In this document: positions 1 through 9,399 of the stretch, piece after piece
How positions within the stretch are numbered: the first letter of the stretch is position 1
Layout: the number at the start of each line of letters is the position of its first letter
DNA from: Chrysochromulina tobinii
Lineage: Eukaryota; Haptophyta; Prymnesiales; Chrysochromulinaceae
Direction: 5' to 3'
DNA: 30,975 nucleotides
Assembly (NCBI GenBank): GCA_001275005.1
Contig: JWZX01001418.1
Span: 1 to 30,975 of the forward strand
Made by a program: the position numbers and the translations under genes
Notes under the pieces: model-generated
Database searches by the model: none
The model's input: the letters and a program-made list of their open reading frames with translations, nothing else
What the model was told of the DNA's origin: nothing

Positions 1-968
1 TGGGCTCGCGCGAAAAGATCGAAGGCGCCAAAGTCGACTCGCAGCCGCACAATATCCCCTTCGTCGCGCTCGGCACGGCGCTCCTTTGGTTCGGCTGGTT
101 CGGCTTCAACGGCGGCTCGGCCCTCGCGTCGACAGGCAGCGCCGCCATTGCCGCGGTCAACTCGGAGATCACCGCCTCGACTGCTCTCACCGTTTGGGTC
201 GCGATCGAGTGGCTGCGTAACGGCAAGCCCTCGCTCGTCGGCCTGTGCATTGGCGCGGTCGCCGGCCTCGCCACGATCACGCCGTGTGCGGGCTTTGTGC
301 GCCCGTGGGCAGCCTTTGTCATCGGCATCCTTGCCTCCGTCTTCTGTTACGGCTGTTGCATGCTCAAGAACCACGCAGGCTGGGACGACGCGCTCGACGT
401 CTGGGGTGTGCATGGGATGGGCGGCGCGCTGGGTTCGGTGCTTACCGGCGTATTCGCCGACTCCACAATCAGCGGCAGCCCTGCGCGGAGTGGTCTGCTC
501 TTCGGCAAACAGCTTGCCGCAACGTCACTCGCAGCATTGTACAGCTACGTTGTCTCGATCGTCCTTCTCCGCCTGATTGGCTTGTTCCTGCGGCTCAAGC
601 CCACCAAGGAAGAGATGGCTAACATCGACAAATCGTTCCATAACGAGCTTGCCTACACCGTGACCCCGGGCAACTCCTTTTACCAGGGTAACAACTTCTC
701 CGGCACTAACACCGGGCAACTCTTTCACCTGGGCAACAACTTCTCCGGCGCCGTAATCCCGGGCAACTCCTTTTCCCAGGGCACCAACTTCTCCGCCGAC
801 TCCGACATGAGCTGGGTGGCAGACCCGGGCAAGAGATCTCCCGAGCCCACGACGATTGATTGGGTTGCAGACCCGGGCAAGAGATCTCCCGAGCCCACGA
901 CGCAGCCAAGTAAGGAGAAGGACAAGTCCGCCCGGCACGTACAGATCGAAATCCACTCGGCGTCGTGA
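1..968 (+). CDS. Ammonium transporter (Amt family), C-terminal part, 5' end outside window
   Basis: Frame 3 is open from the left edge to the TGA at 966-968. The protein shows the Amt/Mep/Rh signature in its second half: the segment HNIPFVALGTALLWFGWFGF, then FNGGSAL, then an ITPCAGFV helix, and VWGVHGMGGALGS with the second pore histidine. The family moves ammonium across a membrane, here probably the plasma membrane for nitrogen uptake. About five membrane helices are inside the window and the N-terminal helices are missing. After the last helix (near codon LRLKPTKEEM, about 600) the cytosolic tail is long and repetitive: PGNSF/NNFSG units, then a 48-nt direct repeat (813-908) giving two copies of WVADPGKRSPEPTT. 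The tail carries Ser/Thr-Pro sites and could be a regulatory region (inference). No intron is visible in this part. Family call very sure; subtype not determined. Confidence 0.95.
   Translation, partial: GSREKIEGAKVDSQPHNIPFVALGTALLWFGWFGFNGGSALASTGSAAIAAVNSEITASTALTVWVAIEWLRNGKPSLVGLCIGAVAGLATITPCAGFVRPWAAFVIGILASVFCYGCCMLKNHAGWDDALDVWGVHGMGGALGSVLTGVFADSTISGSPARSGLLFGKQLAATSLAALYSYVVSIVLLRLIGLFLRLKPTKEEMANIDKSFHNELAYTVTPGNSFYQGNNFSGTNTGQLFHLGNNFSGAVIPGNSFSQGTNFSADSDMSWVADPGKRSPEPTTIDWVADPGKRSPEPTTQPSKEKDKSARHVQIEIHSAS
813..908 (+). repeat. 48-bp tandem repeat in the transporter tail
   Basis: Two copies with period 48 begin at 813 and 861. The shared core of about 42 nt encodes the same peptide twice (ADPGKRSPEPTT). 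The period is a multiple of three, so frame is kept. Confidence 0.9.
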
Positions 969-1111
969 GACGTGACGAGCAAAGTGACAAGCACCCGGCA
1001 GGAGTGGTGGCAAGGACGGAAGACTGTCGTGTATCTCTCTCCGCGACAAAGACCGTTGAGTACTTGGGTAACCAGTGGCCGCGGGCGGGGTCGCGGGGAC
1101 TGCTAAATCGG

Positions 1112-2434
1112 CTACACATTCGCGACCGTACGGTACATGTAAGATGTATGCGCATGGGTTGACGCTGTGTGACAGAGGCGGTCCGATATCCACCTCGCGC
1201 GTGCATGCGACGCGCTGGTTGGTGTCCATTGTCCGCGTTCATCGTGGGGGTCCCGGATATCGACCTCGCACTGTGAGGGAGTGGAAGACCCCATCAATGC
1301 ACAATGGCCCATGACAATGGCCACGCATTGAATTAGAACTTTAGACGCGCCACGCAACATATGATCAGATTGCGCATACTCCTCGTACTTCGCATCGAAG
1401 TCAGCGCGCTTCGGTAGCTTTTCAATTTTCAAGGAGCTCTTCGACTCGCGCAGCAGCCGCGCAGCATGCAGCGGGCCCCGGGCGTCTTGGCCCTGCACTG
1501 ACATGATACGCTCACCGACAAACAGCTTGCCGACGGCCGGGCCAGTGGCGCCGAGCCGGCTGATGATGGCCGGCCGCTTCCGGCGCGCCGCCCTCCTGCG
1601 GATCGCGTCGGTAGAATGTCACGCCCAGCTTACTGTCCTTGGACTCCTTGTACAGGATGACCTCCTGGGCCTGCGGGCGGCGGCCCCAAGCGGCGGCCGC
1701 GCGCTCCGTCGACGCAAGCCAAGCCTCGAAGTACCTCCTTAGGAAATGAGGCAATTAGAGCAGCAAATTGTTGCCGTCCACCCACGTTGCAAGCCGAGAT
1801 CCCGCGGCGGCGTGCTGAGATGTCGCTGCTGTAGCAGCTGCTCCTGCTGAAGCTGCTCCTGCTCCTGCTCGTGCATCGAGAGGGAGAGGGCGAGCGCGAG
1901 CTGCAGCTCGGGATCATAGTCCGCGCGGCTCGAGTCTTGACTGTCTTCGAAGTTAGTCCAGATAAAACTGAACACGCGACTCGAAGCCATGCCGCTGGCA
2001 AGCTGCCGCATCAGAAGGTCCGGCCGTGCCATGTCGCTGCCCGTGATGATGGCGAGCCAGACAGCCTCCTGCGGATACAGAAAAAATTGTCGGTAGAATG
2101 TCGTGCGCTGCTTTCTGCTGGACTCCTTGTACAGAATGACGCAACGATGTTTCAGCTGCCAGTCCTTGCTGTTGATGACCCTTGGCACATCTCGCATGAA
2201 CGTGGAGCAGAGCTGCCGCATGACGGCGAGCGATTCCACTTCGCAGTTGTGCAGCAGGCACCAGCGCAAATCAGGGCTCTGCACGAAGATGTCACCAAAG
2301 GCCAAGTGGTGCACCACCTCGGCGGAGCTCATGTGGGGCATCGAGACATCTTGGTGGAGCTCATGTTGGGTTTTGAGATAAGTTCTACAGAGGTGACCGG
2401 GCTGTCTTCTTGGAGCACGCATTGAAGTCTTCAT
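1112..2434 (-). CDS. UIM and PDZ domain protein, two exons, one-base frameshift in the PDZ domain
   Basis: Exon 1 (2434-1782) has an unrecognised N-terminal part, then a clear ubiquitin-interacting motif, DPELQLALALSLSMHE, close to the proteasome Rpn10 UIM, followed by a Gln/Glu tail. A 44-nt intron (1781-1738; GTGGAC donor, branch-like CTAAT, CCTAAG acceptor) joins it in frame to exon 2 (1737-1112). Exon 2 encodes a PDZ domain, starting VILYKESKDSKLGVTFYR. At about 1577-1570 the frame changes by one extra base (in GCCGGCC). The PDZ fold then continues as AIISRLGATGPAVGKLFVGE and SVQGQDARGPLHAARLL, and runs to a stop at 1112. The VILYKES...TFYR motif also occurs in exon 1 (near 2110), so a PDZ-like unit was duplicated. 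The start is uncertain: ATGs at 2434 and 2422 are in frame and an upstream exon is possible. The frameshift may be an assembly error or a real lesion. Confidence 0.6.
1738..1781 (-). other. 44-nt spliceosomal intron
   Basis: This is the shortest intron in the window. It has a GTGGAC donor, a CTCTAATTGCC branch-site-like segment and a TTTCCTAAG acceptor. It joins CGT GG to G AGG in frame. Confidence 0.5.
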
Positions 2435-2644
2435 ACGCGGGCTTCTCTCTGGCCAGGCTCGAGGCAAAGTGGTCGCATTTGGTTCGAGATTCGTCAAAAC
2501 TCTTCAACTTCTTCGCTGAAGGGTTGCGTTAAGGGGGTATAGGAGGTCACACATCGCCCTAAGCGGCGGCGGTTGCCGTTACCGTTTCACAACTTCATCC
2601 AAACCCCACGGGTTTTCGATGCGCATCGAGGGTCCTTCGTGGTC

Positions 2645-3956
2645 ATGCGCGTTGTCAGCTTTCACCACGACGGTGATTGGTCAACGCCATTGACGTTGAC
2701 CGTGAGCATTACGCCGCACGCCCTCGTGCTGCTGCTGTTGGCAACCAGCGTCGCACTCAACTTGTGGCTACTTTGCAGACGACCTGTGTCGAGGCGACCT
2801 CCATCCAAGGCGCGGTTCCACGGCAGCAGCAACCAACGAATCACCACCGCCTCCTCCTGTTCCATTACCGGCTCCCCGAAGATCTCTTCACTTATGGGCG
2901 CGGTCGAGCAGCTGCGGTGTCTCAAAGACGATCGTCGCTTTCTCGAGGCGGGCGTGCTGCTCGATGCACTGCGCGCTGAACTCTCGAAGCGAAGCGGCTC
3001 GGCCGTCTCGTTGTGGGACGCTTGGGACGCTCCGGGCGAGGCGCAGGCGGCGCTCAGTCGACTGCTCTCCGATGGGGGCGAGCTCGAAGCTCGCATCCAT
3101 CAGTTCCGGCGGGCGCAGGCCGATCTCAGAAGCGAGGAGGGCGAGTGCGCGGAGAGCAGCGACTGGGAGGTGATTCGGGACGAGGCAGGCCTCTCCGTCC
3201 TGCTGCGTCGCCAGAGCGCCACCCACTCGCGCACTGCCGGCAAGGTCGTGGCGACGCTCGACGGCGTGCGCGCGGCCGACTGCATGCTCATGTGGCGAGA
3301 GGCGTCGCTGTACCCCAACTGGTTCCCCTTCGTCTCGGGCGGCAAGATGCTGGGTGAGGTGGACCCGGGCGAGGTGTACCTGATGGCCGCTGATGGCCGC
3401 TGATGACCGCTGATTGCCCCCCTCATCAGGTGAGGTGGACCCTGGCGAGGTGTACCTTCAGCTCTTCATTGAGACGTCGTTTATCAACGTCGACATGCCT
3501 CTGCGGGGGGTGGCATGCGACGACATGGCGCGTGCCGGCGACGACGGACAGCGTTCGGGCTGCATGCTGCTCTCGTGCCGCCCGCCGCCCGACTGGCCTC
3601 ACCCGCTGCCCACCGGCGTGTTACCGCCGACCAATACCAGCGAGTCTGGCGCCTTCAAGTTGCTAGGGTCATGGAGCTCCGCTACACACATCGACGTAAT
3701 GATCCAACCTGTCGGTGAGGGCAGCGTGCGCATGGTCTTCCAAATGGCGGACGCCATCCCCGCCGCCACTCCATCATGGGTGCTCAAGCAGATCGTGGAG
3801 AATGCGCTCGGGTCCGTCTTTGGTCAAATGGAGAAGGTGGCCAGGCGCATGGCCGTCAACGACCCCGCGTGCGCACATACGGTGCATGTCAACTCCAAGG
3901 AAATGGTCACCACGAAGCGCTGGTATGAAAAGGCCATGCAGGATCCACTACGCTAG
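2645..3956 (+). CDS. START-like lipid-binding protein with N-terminal membrane anchor
   Basis: Two exons (2645-3353 and 3430-3956) encode about 411 residues. The first in-frame ATG is 2645. Residues about 25-45 form a hydrophobic segment (HALVLLLLATSVALNLWLLC) followed by arginines, a signal anchor. A helical middle region precedes a START-like fold beginning at SSDWEVIRDEAGLSVLLRR, with WREASLYPNWFPFVSGGKML, EVYLQLFIETSF and a C-terminal helix after IPAATPSWVLKQIVENALG. START proteins bind a single lipid or sterol in a pocket and often shuttle it between membranes; the ligand here cannot be told. The 76-nt intron joins CTG G to GT GAG and restores one continuous domain. It starts divergently from the UIM/PDZ gene with about 200 bp between them. 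Confidence 0.75.
3354..3429 (+). other. 76-nt intron flanked by a 29-bp exon duplication
   Basis: Donor GTGAGG, body made of CTGATGGCC/CTGATGACC/CTGATTGC words, acceptor CCTCATCAG. The 29 nt at 3353-3381 recur at 3429-3457 with one mismatch, so the start of the intron is a copy of the start of exon 2. The repeat offset equals the intron length (76). Confidence 0.85.
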
Positions 3957-4097
3957 TCTCACAAAATTCCATATGTTTGCGATCACGCCCCCGAGTGTGT
4001 CTTGTGAGTGTGCCTCCAGCTAGGTCCTCTTTTTACATGACGGACACGATCTCGCCCGGGAGAACGCGGTCTAAACTTTGTGAACGCGGCTTCGTAT

Positions 4098-5769
4098 ATG
4101 AAAACGCGGCCGAAGGCAATGCATAAAGTGACGGCCGTCCTCCTTCTTCTGTCTGCCGATCCGAGTCGCTCGGCGTTTGGTCCAGCGTTGATCTCGTCGC
4201 GCATCCTCGCCAATGCACGACGGACGTCGCCGCCGAGCATGGCTGTGACGTCGCCTCGTCGCGTCGCCGTCGTGGGCGCCGGCATCGGCGGGCTGGCGCT
4301 CGCGCGGGCTCTGGGCGAGCTCGATACGGGCGTGGAGGAGATTGTGGTCTTCGACCGCCGTGCCGAGCTCAAGCCTGGGACTGGCGGCGGCATCCAGATC
4401 AACGGCGGTGCCGCCGTGCTGGCGAGGCTGGGGCTTGGCGAGCAGGTGAAGCGCGCAGCGCTGCCTGTGCGCAGGATCCTGAGCCGAAAGAGCGGCGGCT
4501 TCGAGCTGCTGGACATTGACGTCGCATCGCTGGTGAGTGCCGAGCCCGCCCTCGTCGCAGCCGACGGCACGCCGCAGGCCTTCTCCATCATGCGAGACGC
4601 GCTTCAGCGCATGCTTGTCGATGCGCTCCCGGAGTCGGCGTCGTTGCAGCTGGGACGCCGGCTGGAGTCGATGAGCGAGGATGCCTCGGGCGTCGAGCTG
4701 GTCTTCGAGGACGGCACGGCCGAGCGGTTCGACCTCGTCGTTGGGGCGGACGGCCTCTCGTCGCGTGTGCGGCAGCACGTCGAAGCAAGCCATGCGGATG
4801 CGGACGGTCGAGCGGGAGCGTCGCCACCGACATACAGCGGCATTCGCGTGCAGTTCGGTGTCGTGCCGGGCGGCGGCTCGCGGCCACGAGGCTCTGAAGG
4901 CGAGTTCCATCAGTGGTTTGGTGAGGGGGTGTACGCGCTCACCGGCTCCTATGGCACCGGCTCGGCCGACGGCACGACCTCTGACATGCTCGCCGTCGTG
5001 TTCGCAGGTGACGAAGCATGATGACGCGTGCTTGCACCCGATGGCCTCTGATTGCATCATCGGACCTGTGATTACCACCTGACCGTCCAACACGCTCGCC
5101 GTCGCGTTTGCAGACCCGGCCGCTGCTGCTGGCACTGGCCGCCCAGGCGGCGGGCGCGCCCCTGATGAGAACTCCAACTGGGATGTGAGCGACGTGCGGG
5201 AGGAGTGCTTGCGCCGGCTCGAGCGCGCGGGGCTGCCCGAGGAGGTGCGCTCCGTCGCGCGCCGTTGTGAGCGCTGCTTCGAGCTCGGCGTGTACGAGCA
5301 CGACGCCACGGCGCCATGGGTCTCGCGCGGAGGGCGCGCAGTGCTCATAGGGGACGCGGCCCACGCGATGGCACCGTTTTTGGGCCAGGGCGCCAACCAG
5401 GCGATCCAAGACGGGTACTGCCTCGCCGCGCGCCTCGCCGCCGCCCGCGGGAGGAGCGACCGAGGTTCGTCAGCTTCGTCAGCTTCGTCAGCTTCGTCGG
5501 CTTCGTCGGCTTCGTCGGGCTCGTCGGGTTCGTCAGGGATCGTCGACTGGCTCGCGAGGTTCGTCAGCCCGCTCCAGAGCTACGCGCTGCTACGGCGCGC
5601 GCCCGTCGTGGCGCTCCAGATCGAGTCGAGATTGCTGGGGGCGATGGAGACGGCGGGCGGCGGCGCGGGCACGCTTCCACAGCTCGTGAGAGACGCCTTC
5701 TTCCTGATCAACGGCAAGCTGGGCGTCGCGGCGCAGGTGTTCGTCAAGGGCGCGCGCCCGTGGGTCTGA
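4098..5769 (+). CDS. FAD-dependent monooxygenase, zeaxanthin epoxidase/salicylate hydroxylase-like, plastid-type leader
   Basis: Two exons (4098-5007 and 5114-5769) give about 521 residues, or about 514 from the ATG at 4119. The leader MHKVTAVLLLLSADPSRSAF is a signal peptide followed by an A-F junction and a basic stretch. This is the pattern of red-type secondary plastid targeting. The enzyme part has the Rossmann FAD motif VVGAGIGGLALARAL, the middle DLVVGADGLSSRVR motif, and the second FAD motif VLIGDAAHAMAPFLGQGANQ. These three mark class A flavoprotein hydroxylases, which use NAD(P)H and O2. A carotenoid or aromatic substrate is possible but not shown. A Ser/Ala/Gly run (about 5464-5535) interrupts the C-terminal part. 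The 106-nt intron joins GCA G to AC CCG in frame. The end of the intron copies the end of exon 1. Confidence 0.85.
5008..5113 (+). other. 106-nt intron whose 3' end copies the upstream exon end
   Basis: Donor GTGACG, inner words CTCTGATTGC and TGTGATTACC, acceptor TTTGCAG. The 21 nt before the donor (4987-5007) and the 21 nt before the acceptor (5093-5113) match at 18 positions. Confidence 0.8.
5464..5535 (+). repeat. Ser/Ala/Gly-coding 9-bp tandem repeat
   Basis: About eight 9-nt units (TCGTCAGCT and variants) encode a SAS/SGS-rich linker inside the monooxygenase. The period keeps frame. Confidence 0.85.
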
Positions 5770-6281
5770 CCGCTCCGCGCAAGCACCCCGTGGATGCGTT
5801 CAGCTGGAACCTGGATGCTGGTCGGTGGTTGGTCGGCACGTTGATCGTAGTCGAGTATACTAGAGTACTCCTTCGTCCTTGTGCCGGCAGCGAGAGTAAG
5901 CGCGTGTGACATCGGTGGCTCAGGTGTGAGGCGCATGACGCATGTGTGAGTATATACGTTTACCGCGCCGCGACGGTCGGTGCGGACGGATAGAGGAGGT
6001 AAGAGGCCAGAGGAACGAGAATTTTTTTTACAGACTGCTTCGTGCGGGCTGTACCGGTATACCGTCGATTCCGCGATAGCGTCTATGGCGTCCGATCGGG
6101 TCGGGGTCGTGTCGACGAGCTCATCTAATGCCCTAAATCGACGCTCCTGTGTGCTGTGATGTGTGAACCGACAACCTTCCTCGCAACGCTTCCGACGTCG
6201 TGGTGACTGGACATTCCGTTCATGACAATCATAAGCATGGATAACGAGATACATTTGAGATCAGCTCAGCTGTACACAAGA
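5770..6281. other. Gene-free stretch between two convergent 3' ends
   Basis: It lies between the ends of the monooxygenase (+) and the ankyrin/RING gene (-). It presumably holds both 3' untranslated regions. I see no domain, RNA gene or repeat array in it. Confidence 0.5.
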
Positions 6282-9077
6282 TTACACCAATCGTGCCATC
6301 AGCCAAAACTGGACGGGCGTGCGACAGTACGGGCAAATCTTCATGTTGGTCGTGCAGCGCTCGCACGCGAGCTGATGGCCGCACGGCACCGCAAGGTGCG
6401 ACTTGGGCCCCACCATGCACACGATGCACGTGGTCTGCCCACCGATGGTCGATTCGGGTGCCTCGTCGTGCACACGGCCGGTGAAGTTGCCCACGTCGGC
6501 GAGCGTCAGAGGCCTCTCCGCTGGCATACAACCTTCAGCCGGTGCTGGGGCCGATGGTGGCGCAGGGGCAGGGGGCGAGGAATGGGCGATCATCGGAACG
6601 CGCCCTTCACGCCCCGCTTGCCGGCCGCGGCCAGCGCTCTCTGCCGTCGCCCTCTCCACCTCCGCCCACTCCACATCCGCCGCCTCCACCCTCTCCGCCT
6701 CCGCCCTCTCTGCCTCCGCTGCTTGCCTGATCGCCTCAGCCTCCTTGGCCTCCGCCTGAGCCCTGGCTGCCCGCGTGGCCTCCGCCTTGGCGGCCTTGAG
6801 CGCTGCTACCGGTACCGCCGCTTCCTTGGCCTCCTTTGACGTCTGCACAGCCGCCGCGGCTGCGGCCGCCGCGGCCATCTCCGCCTCCGCCGCCTCCGCT
6901 ACGGCCGCCTCTGCCGCAGCGATCGCCTCCACGCCCTCCTCAGCCTCAACGGCCTCCGATGCTGACGCCGCTTCTGCGGATGCTGAGCCTGCGTTCGTTG
7001 TCTGCGCCCCCTGGCCGCAAATTTCGCACTCGGTGAGCGCGCCGTTGTTGAGAAAGGTGCACCGGCGGCATTCCCACTTGTGTGTGAATCGCCGGTGTGG
7101 ATCGCCGGTGGCGGGGCCCTGACTCACCTGGGACGTGCCCGCGCCGCTCGACCTGTGCAGGGCCATCGGAACACTGCGCAGCGTGTGCGCAGATGGTGGC
7201 AGTTGCGCAAGGATGGCCGGCGGCGGCTGTGTGACCTCGAGCAATGACAGCTTCGACAGGCTGGCTTGCATCTCCATCTCCGCCGCGTGCTTGCCACGCA
7301 GCTTCTGGCTCTCCTGCTTGCGCATCGTGTGCAAGCGCTCGCACATCGCCCTTGCCTCCGCCAACACACCCTCGCTCGCTAGCGCGTGGTGCTCCTCGAT
7401 CGCACCGACCAGGCCCTCGTACTGCGCGGCCGCCATGGCCACACGTAGCGCCTCGTCGGCGGCGGCAGAAGGAGCGGGACCCACGCCGTCCTCGTCGCCA
7501 GCCGCCGCCAAAACCTCGTTGTCCGCCTCGGCGCGGACACTCGCGGCCGCTGACGCGTTCGCTACCGGCACTCTCGCCTCGCCCGCCCCTGCCTGCTTGG
7601 CTCTGGCTTTCTTGCTCGCTTTCTTCTTCTGCGCCTGCTGCTTGTGCGCCGCCTCCGCCTCCTCCTCAGCCAGCAGAGCCGCAGCGGCAAGCTCGGCTGC
7701 CCGCTCGGCTGCCGCACGCTCCGCAATCGACACCGGAGCGACCGCAGCAGGTGCGCGGCGCCTGCTGCGAAGGAATCTTGCCAAGGCGGTGTGGCCCTTT
7801 GACTCTGCAACATCGAGGAGTGTGCCCCCTTTGGTTCGCACGTCGGTGCGTGCGCCAGCATGCACGAGCAGCTTGACAATGTCGATCGAGCCCGCGAGAC
7901 AAGCGGCGTACAGAGGCGTGATACCGTCGATGCTTTGCTGATCGACGGCGGCGTGGGCGGTGAGCAGCAGCCGCACGCAGTCGCTGTGGCCTTCGATGCA
8001 GGCGGCGAACAGAGCCGTGATGTTGTCGTTGGATCCGTGGTCGACGGCGGCGTTGGCGGCGAGCAGCTGCCGCACGCAGTCACTGTCGCCTCTGGTGCAG
8101 GCGGCGATCAGAGGCGTTTGGCTGGTGTTGGCTGCGTGGTCGACGGCGGCGTGGGCCGCGAGCAGCAGCTGCACGCAGCCGCCGTCGCCTTTGTTGCAGG
8201 CGGCGATCAGAGGCGTGGCGCCGTTGCTGCCTGCGTGGTCGACGGCGGCGTGGGCGGCGAGCATCAGCCGCACGCAGTCACCGTGGCCTTCGATGCAGGC
8301 GGCGTACAGAGGCGTGGCGCCGTCGCTGTCTGGATGGTCGACGGCAGCGTGTGCGGCGAGCAGCTGCTGCACGCAGTCGACGTGGCCCTTGTAGCAGGCG
8401 GCGTGCAGAGGTGTGCGGCCGTCGCTGGCTACCGGGCTGACGACGGCGTGGGCGGCGAGCAGCAGCTGCACGCAGCCGCCGTCGCCTTTGCAGCAGGCGG
8501 CGTGCAGAGGCGTTGCGCCGTTGCAGGCTGCGTGGTTGATGGCGGCGAGGGCCGCGAGCAGCAGCTGCGCGCTGTCGCCGTGGCCTGTGCCGCAGGCGGC
8601 GATCAGAGGCGTGAAGCCGTCGCTGCCTGCCTGGTCAACGACGGCGTGGGCGGCGAGCAGCAGCTGCACGCAGTTCAAGTTGCCCTTGTTGCAGGCGGCG
8701 TGCAGAGGCGTGGTACCCTTGCTGTCTCCCTTGTCGATGGAGGCGTGGGCGGCGATCAGCAGCCGCGCGCAGCCGCCGTGGCCTTCGATGCAGGCGCAGA
8801 AGAGAGGCGAGTAGCCGTAGCTGTCTGCCTCGTCGACGGCGGCGTGGGCGGCGAGAAGCAGCTGCACGCAGTCGTCGTCGCCTTTGTAGCACGCGGCGTG
8901 CAGAGGCGCGGCGCCGTGGCCGCTTGCCTTGTCGACGGCGGCGTGGGCGGCGAGCAGCTCAATCCTGCACTCAGGGTGCTCGCTGTCGATGAGGACCACA
9001 GACTTGTCGCCGCGACGGAACGCTTCGACGATCGCGGCGTCGGCCGCAACAAAGCTGCAACCACTCGACGCGGCCAT
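6282..9077 (-). CDS. Ankyrin-repeat, RanBP2-type zinc finger and RING finger protein (putative E3 ubiquitin ligase)
   Basis: A single uninterrupted exon encodes 931 residues from the ATG at 9077. Residues about 15-430 hold some 12-13 ankyrin repeats of 33 residues with the core PLHAAC.KG...CVQLLLAAHA. An Ala/Glu-rich coiled-coil follows. A RanBP2-type zinc finger (WECRRCTFLNNGALTECEIC) sits near 668-690; this finger type often binds ubiquitin or RNA. A second Ala/Glu-rich helical stretch leads to a C-terminal C3HC4 RING (CIVC, PCGH, CERC, CPYC; about 884-918). Ankyrin plus RING suggests an E3 ligase that holds its substrate through the repeats (inference). It is intron-free, unlike most neighbours. 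The ankyrin repeats are very alike at the DNA level (99-bp period), which suggests recent expansion or conversion. Confidence 0.92.
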   Translation of the reverse strand: MAASSGCSFVAADAAIVEAFRRGDKSVVLIDSEHPECRIELLAAHAAVDKASGHGAAPLHAACYKGDDDCVQLLLAAHAAVDEADSYGYSPLFCACIEGHGGCARLLIAAHASIDKGDSKGTTPLHAACNKGNLNCVQLLLAAHAVVDQAGSDGFTPLIAACGTGHGDSAQLLLAALAAINHAACNGATPLHAACCKGDGGCVQLLLAAHAVVSPVASDGRTPLHAACYKGHVDCVQQLLAAHAAVDHPDSDGATPLYAACIEGHGDCVRLMLAAHAAVDHAGSNGATPLIAACNKGDGGCVQLLLAAHAAVDHAANTSQTPLIAACTRGDSDCVRQLLAANAAVDHGSNDNITALFAACIEGHSDCVRLLLTAHAAVDQQSIDGITPLYAACLAGSIDIVKLLVHAGARTDVRTKGGTLLDVAESKGHTALARFLRSRRRAPAAVAPVSIAERAAAERAAELAAAALLAEEEAEAAHKQQAQKKKASKKARAKQAGAGEARVPVANASAAASVRAEADNEVLAAAGDEDGVGPAPSAAADEALRVAMAAAQYEGLVGAIEEHHALASEGVLAEARAMCERLHTMRKQESQKLRGKHAAEMEMQASLSKLSLLEVTQPPPAILAQLPPSAHTLRSVPMALHRSSGAGTSQVSQGPATGDPHRRFTHKWECRRCTFLNNGALTECEICGQGAQTTNAGSASAEAASASEAVEAEEGVEAIAAAEAAVAEAAEAEMAAAAAAAAAVQTSKEAKEAAVPVAALKAAKAEATRAARAQAEAKEAEAIRQAAEAERAEAERVEAADVEWAEVERATAESAGRGRQAGREGRVPMIAHSSPPAPAPPSAPAPAEGCMPAERPLTLADVGNFTGRVHDEAPESTIGGQTTCIVCMVGPKSHLAVPCGHQLACERCTTNMKICPYCRTPVQFWLMARLV
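7840..8960 (-). repeat. 99-bp coding repeat array (ankyrin units)
   Basis: About eleven highly similar 99-nt units each encode one 33-residue ankyrin repeat. The similarity is strong enough to leave a long open frame on the opposite strand. Confidence 0.85.
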
Positions 9078-9399
9078 GGCTTCCGATTACCCCCCGTGAA
9101 TTCACAAGTACATTTAGTCAGTTTCGTCGCGGTCCACCCGCCCTCACCACAAAGTCTCAAAGGACGGTCAGGGTCAGTAACAATTAATTCACATACCGTA
9201 CGCACCGCCTCGGCCACATCCACACGAAACACTGCCACGCAGCGGTCGAGTCGCAAGGTGCTGGACTAGCACGGACCTTGACCCCACAAAATTCGCCCCC
9301 GCACAGAGAGTGAGAGAACCGTACGACTCTTGGTCAACTTCCCGCCACTTCAGCTGATCAGGGGCGCCGTTGGTGAGCACTTGCATGCTACCTGCCTCT
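9078..9399. other. Spacer holding the ankyrin/RING promoter
   Basis: It lies upstream of the ankyrin/RING start and downstream of the phosphatase stop, both minus strand. A short direct repeat, CTTCAGCTGATC, occurs at about 9350 and 9401, the second copy spanning the phosphatase stop. No TATA box or other site is recognisable. Confidence 0.4.

Noticed and set aside
4050-4110. Three AACGCGG words before the monooxygenase start as an operator
   Set aside because: Spacing is irregular and GC-rich words are common here; there is no independent support.
7860-9269. Long plus-strand open frame (469 codons) with a regular GVGGEQQ-type repeat
   Set aside because: It is the antisense shadow of the ankyrin array. 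The 99-bp period keeps it open; the minus strand has the ankyrin, zinc-finger and RING motifs.
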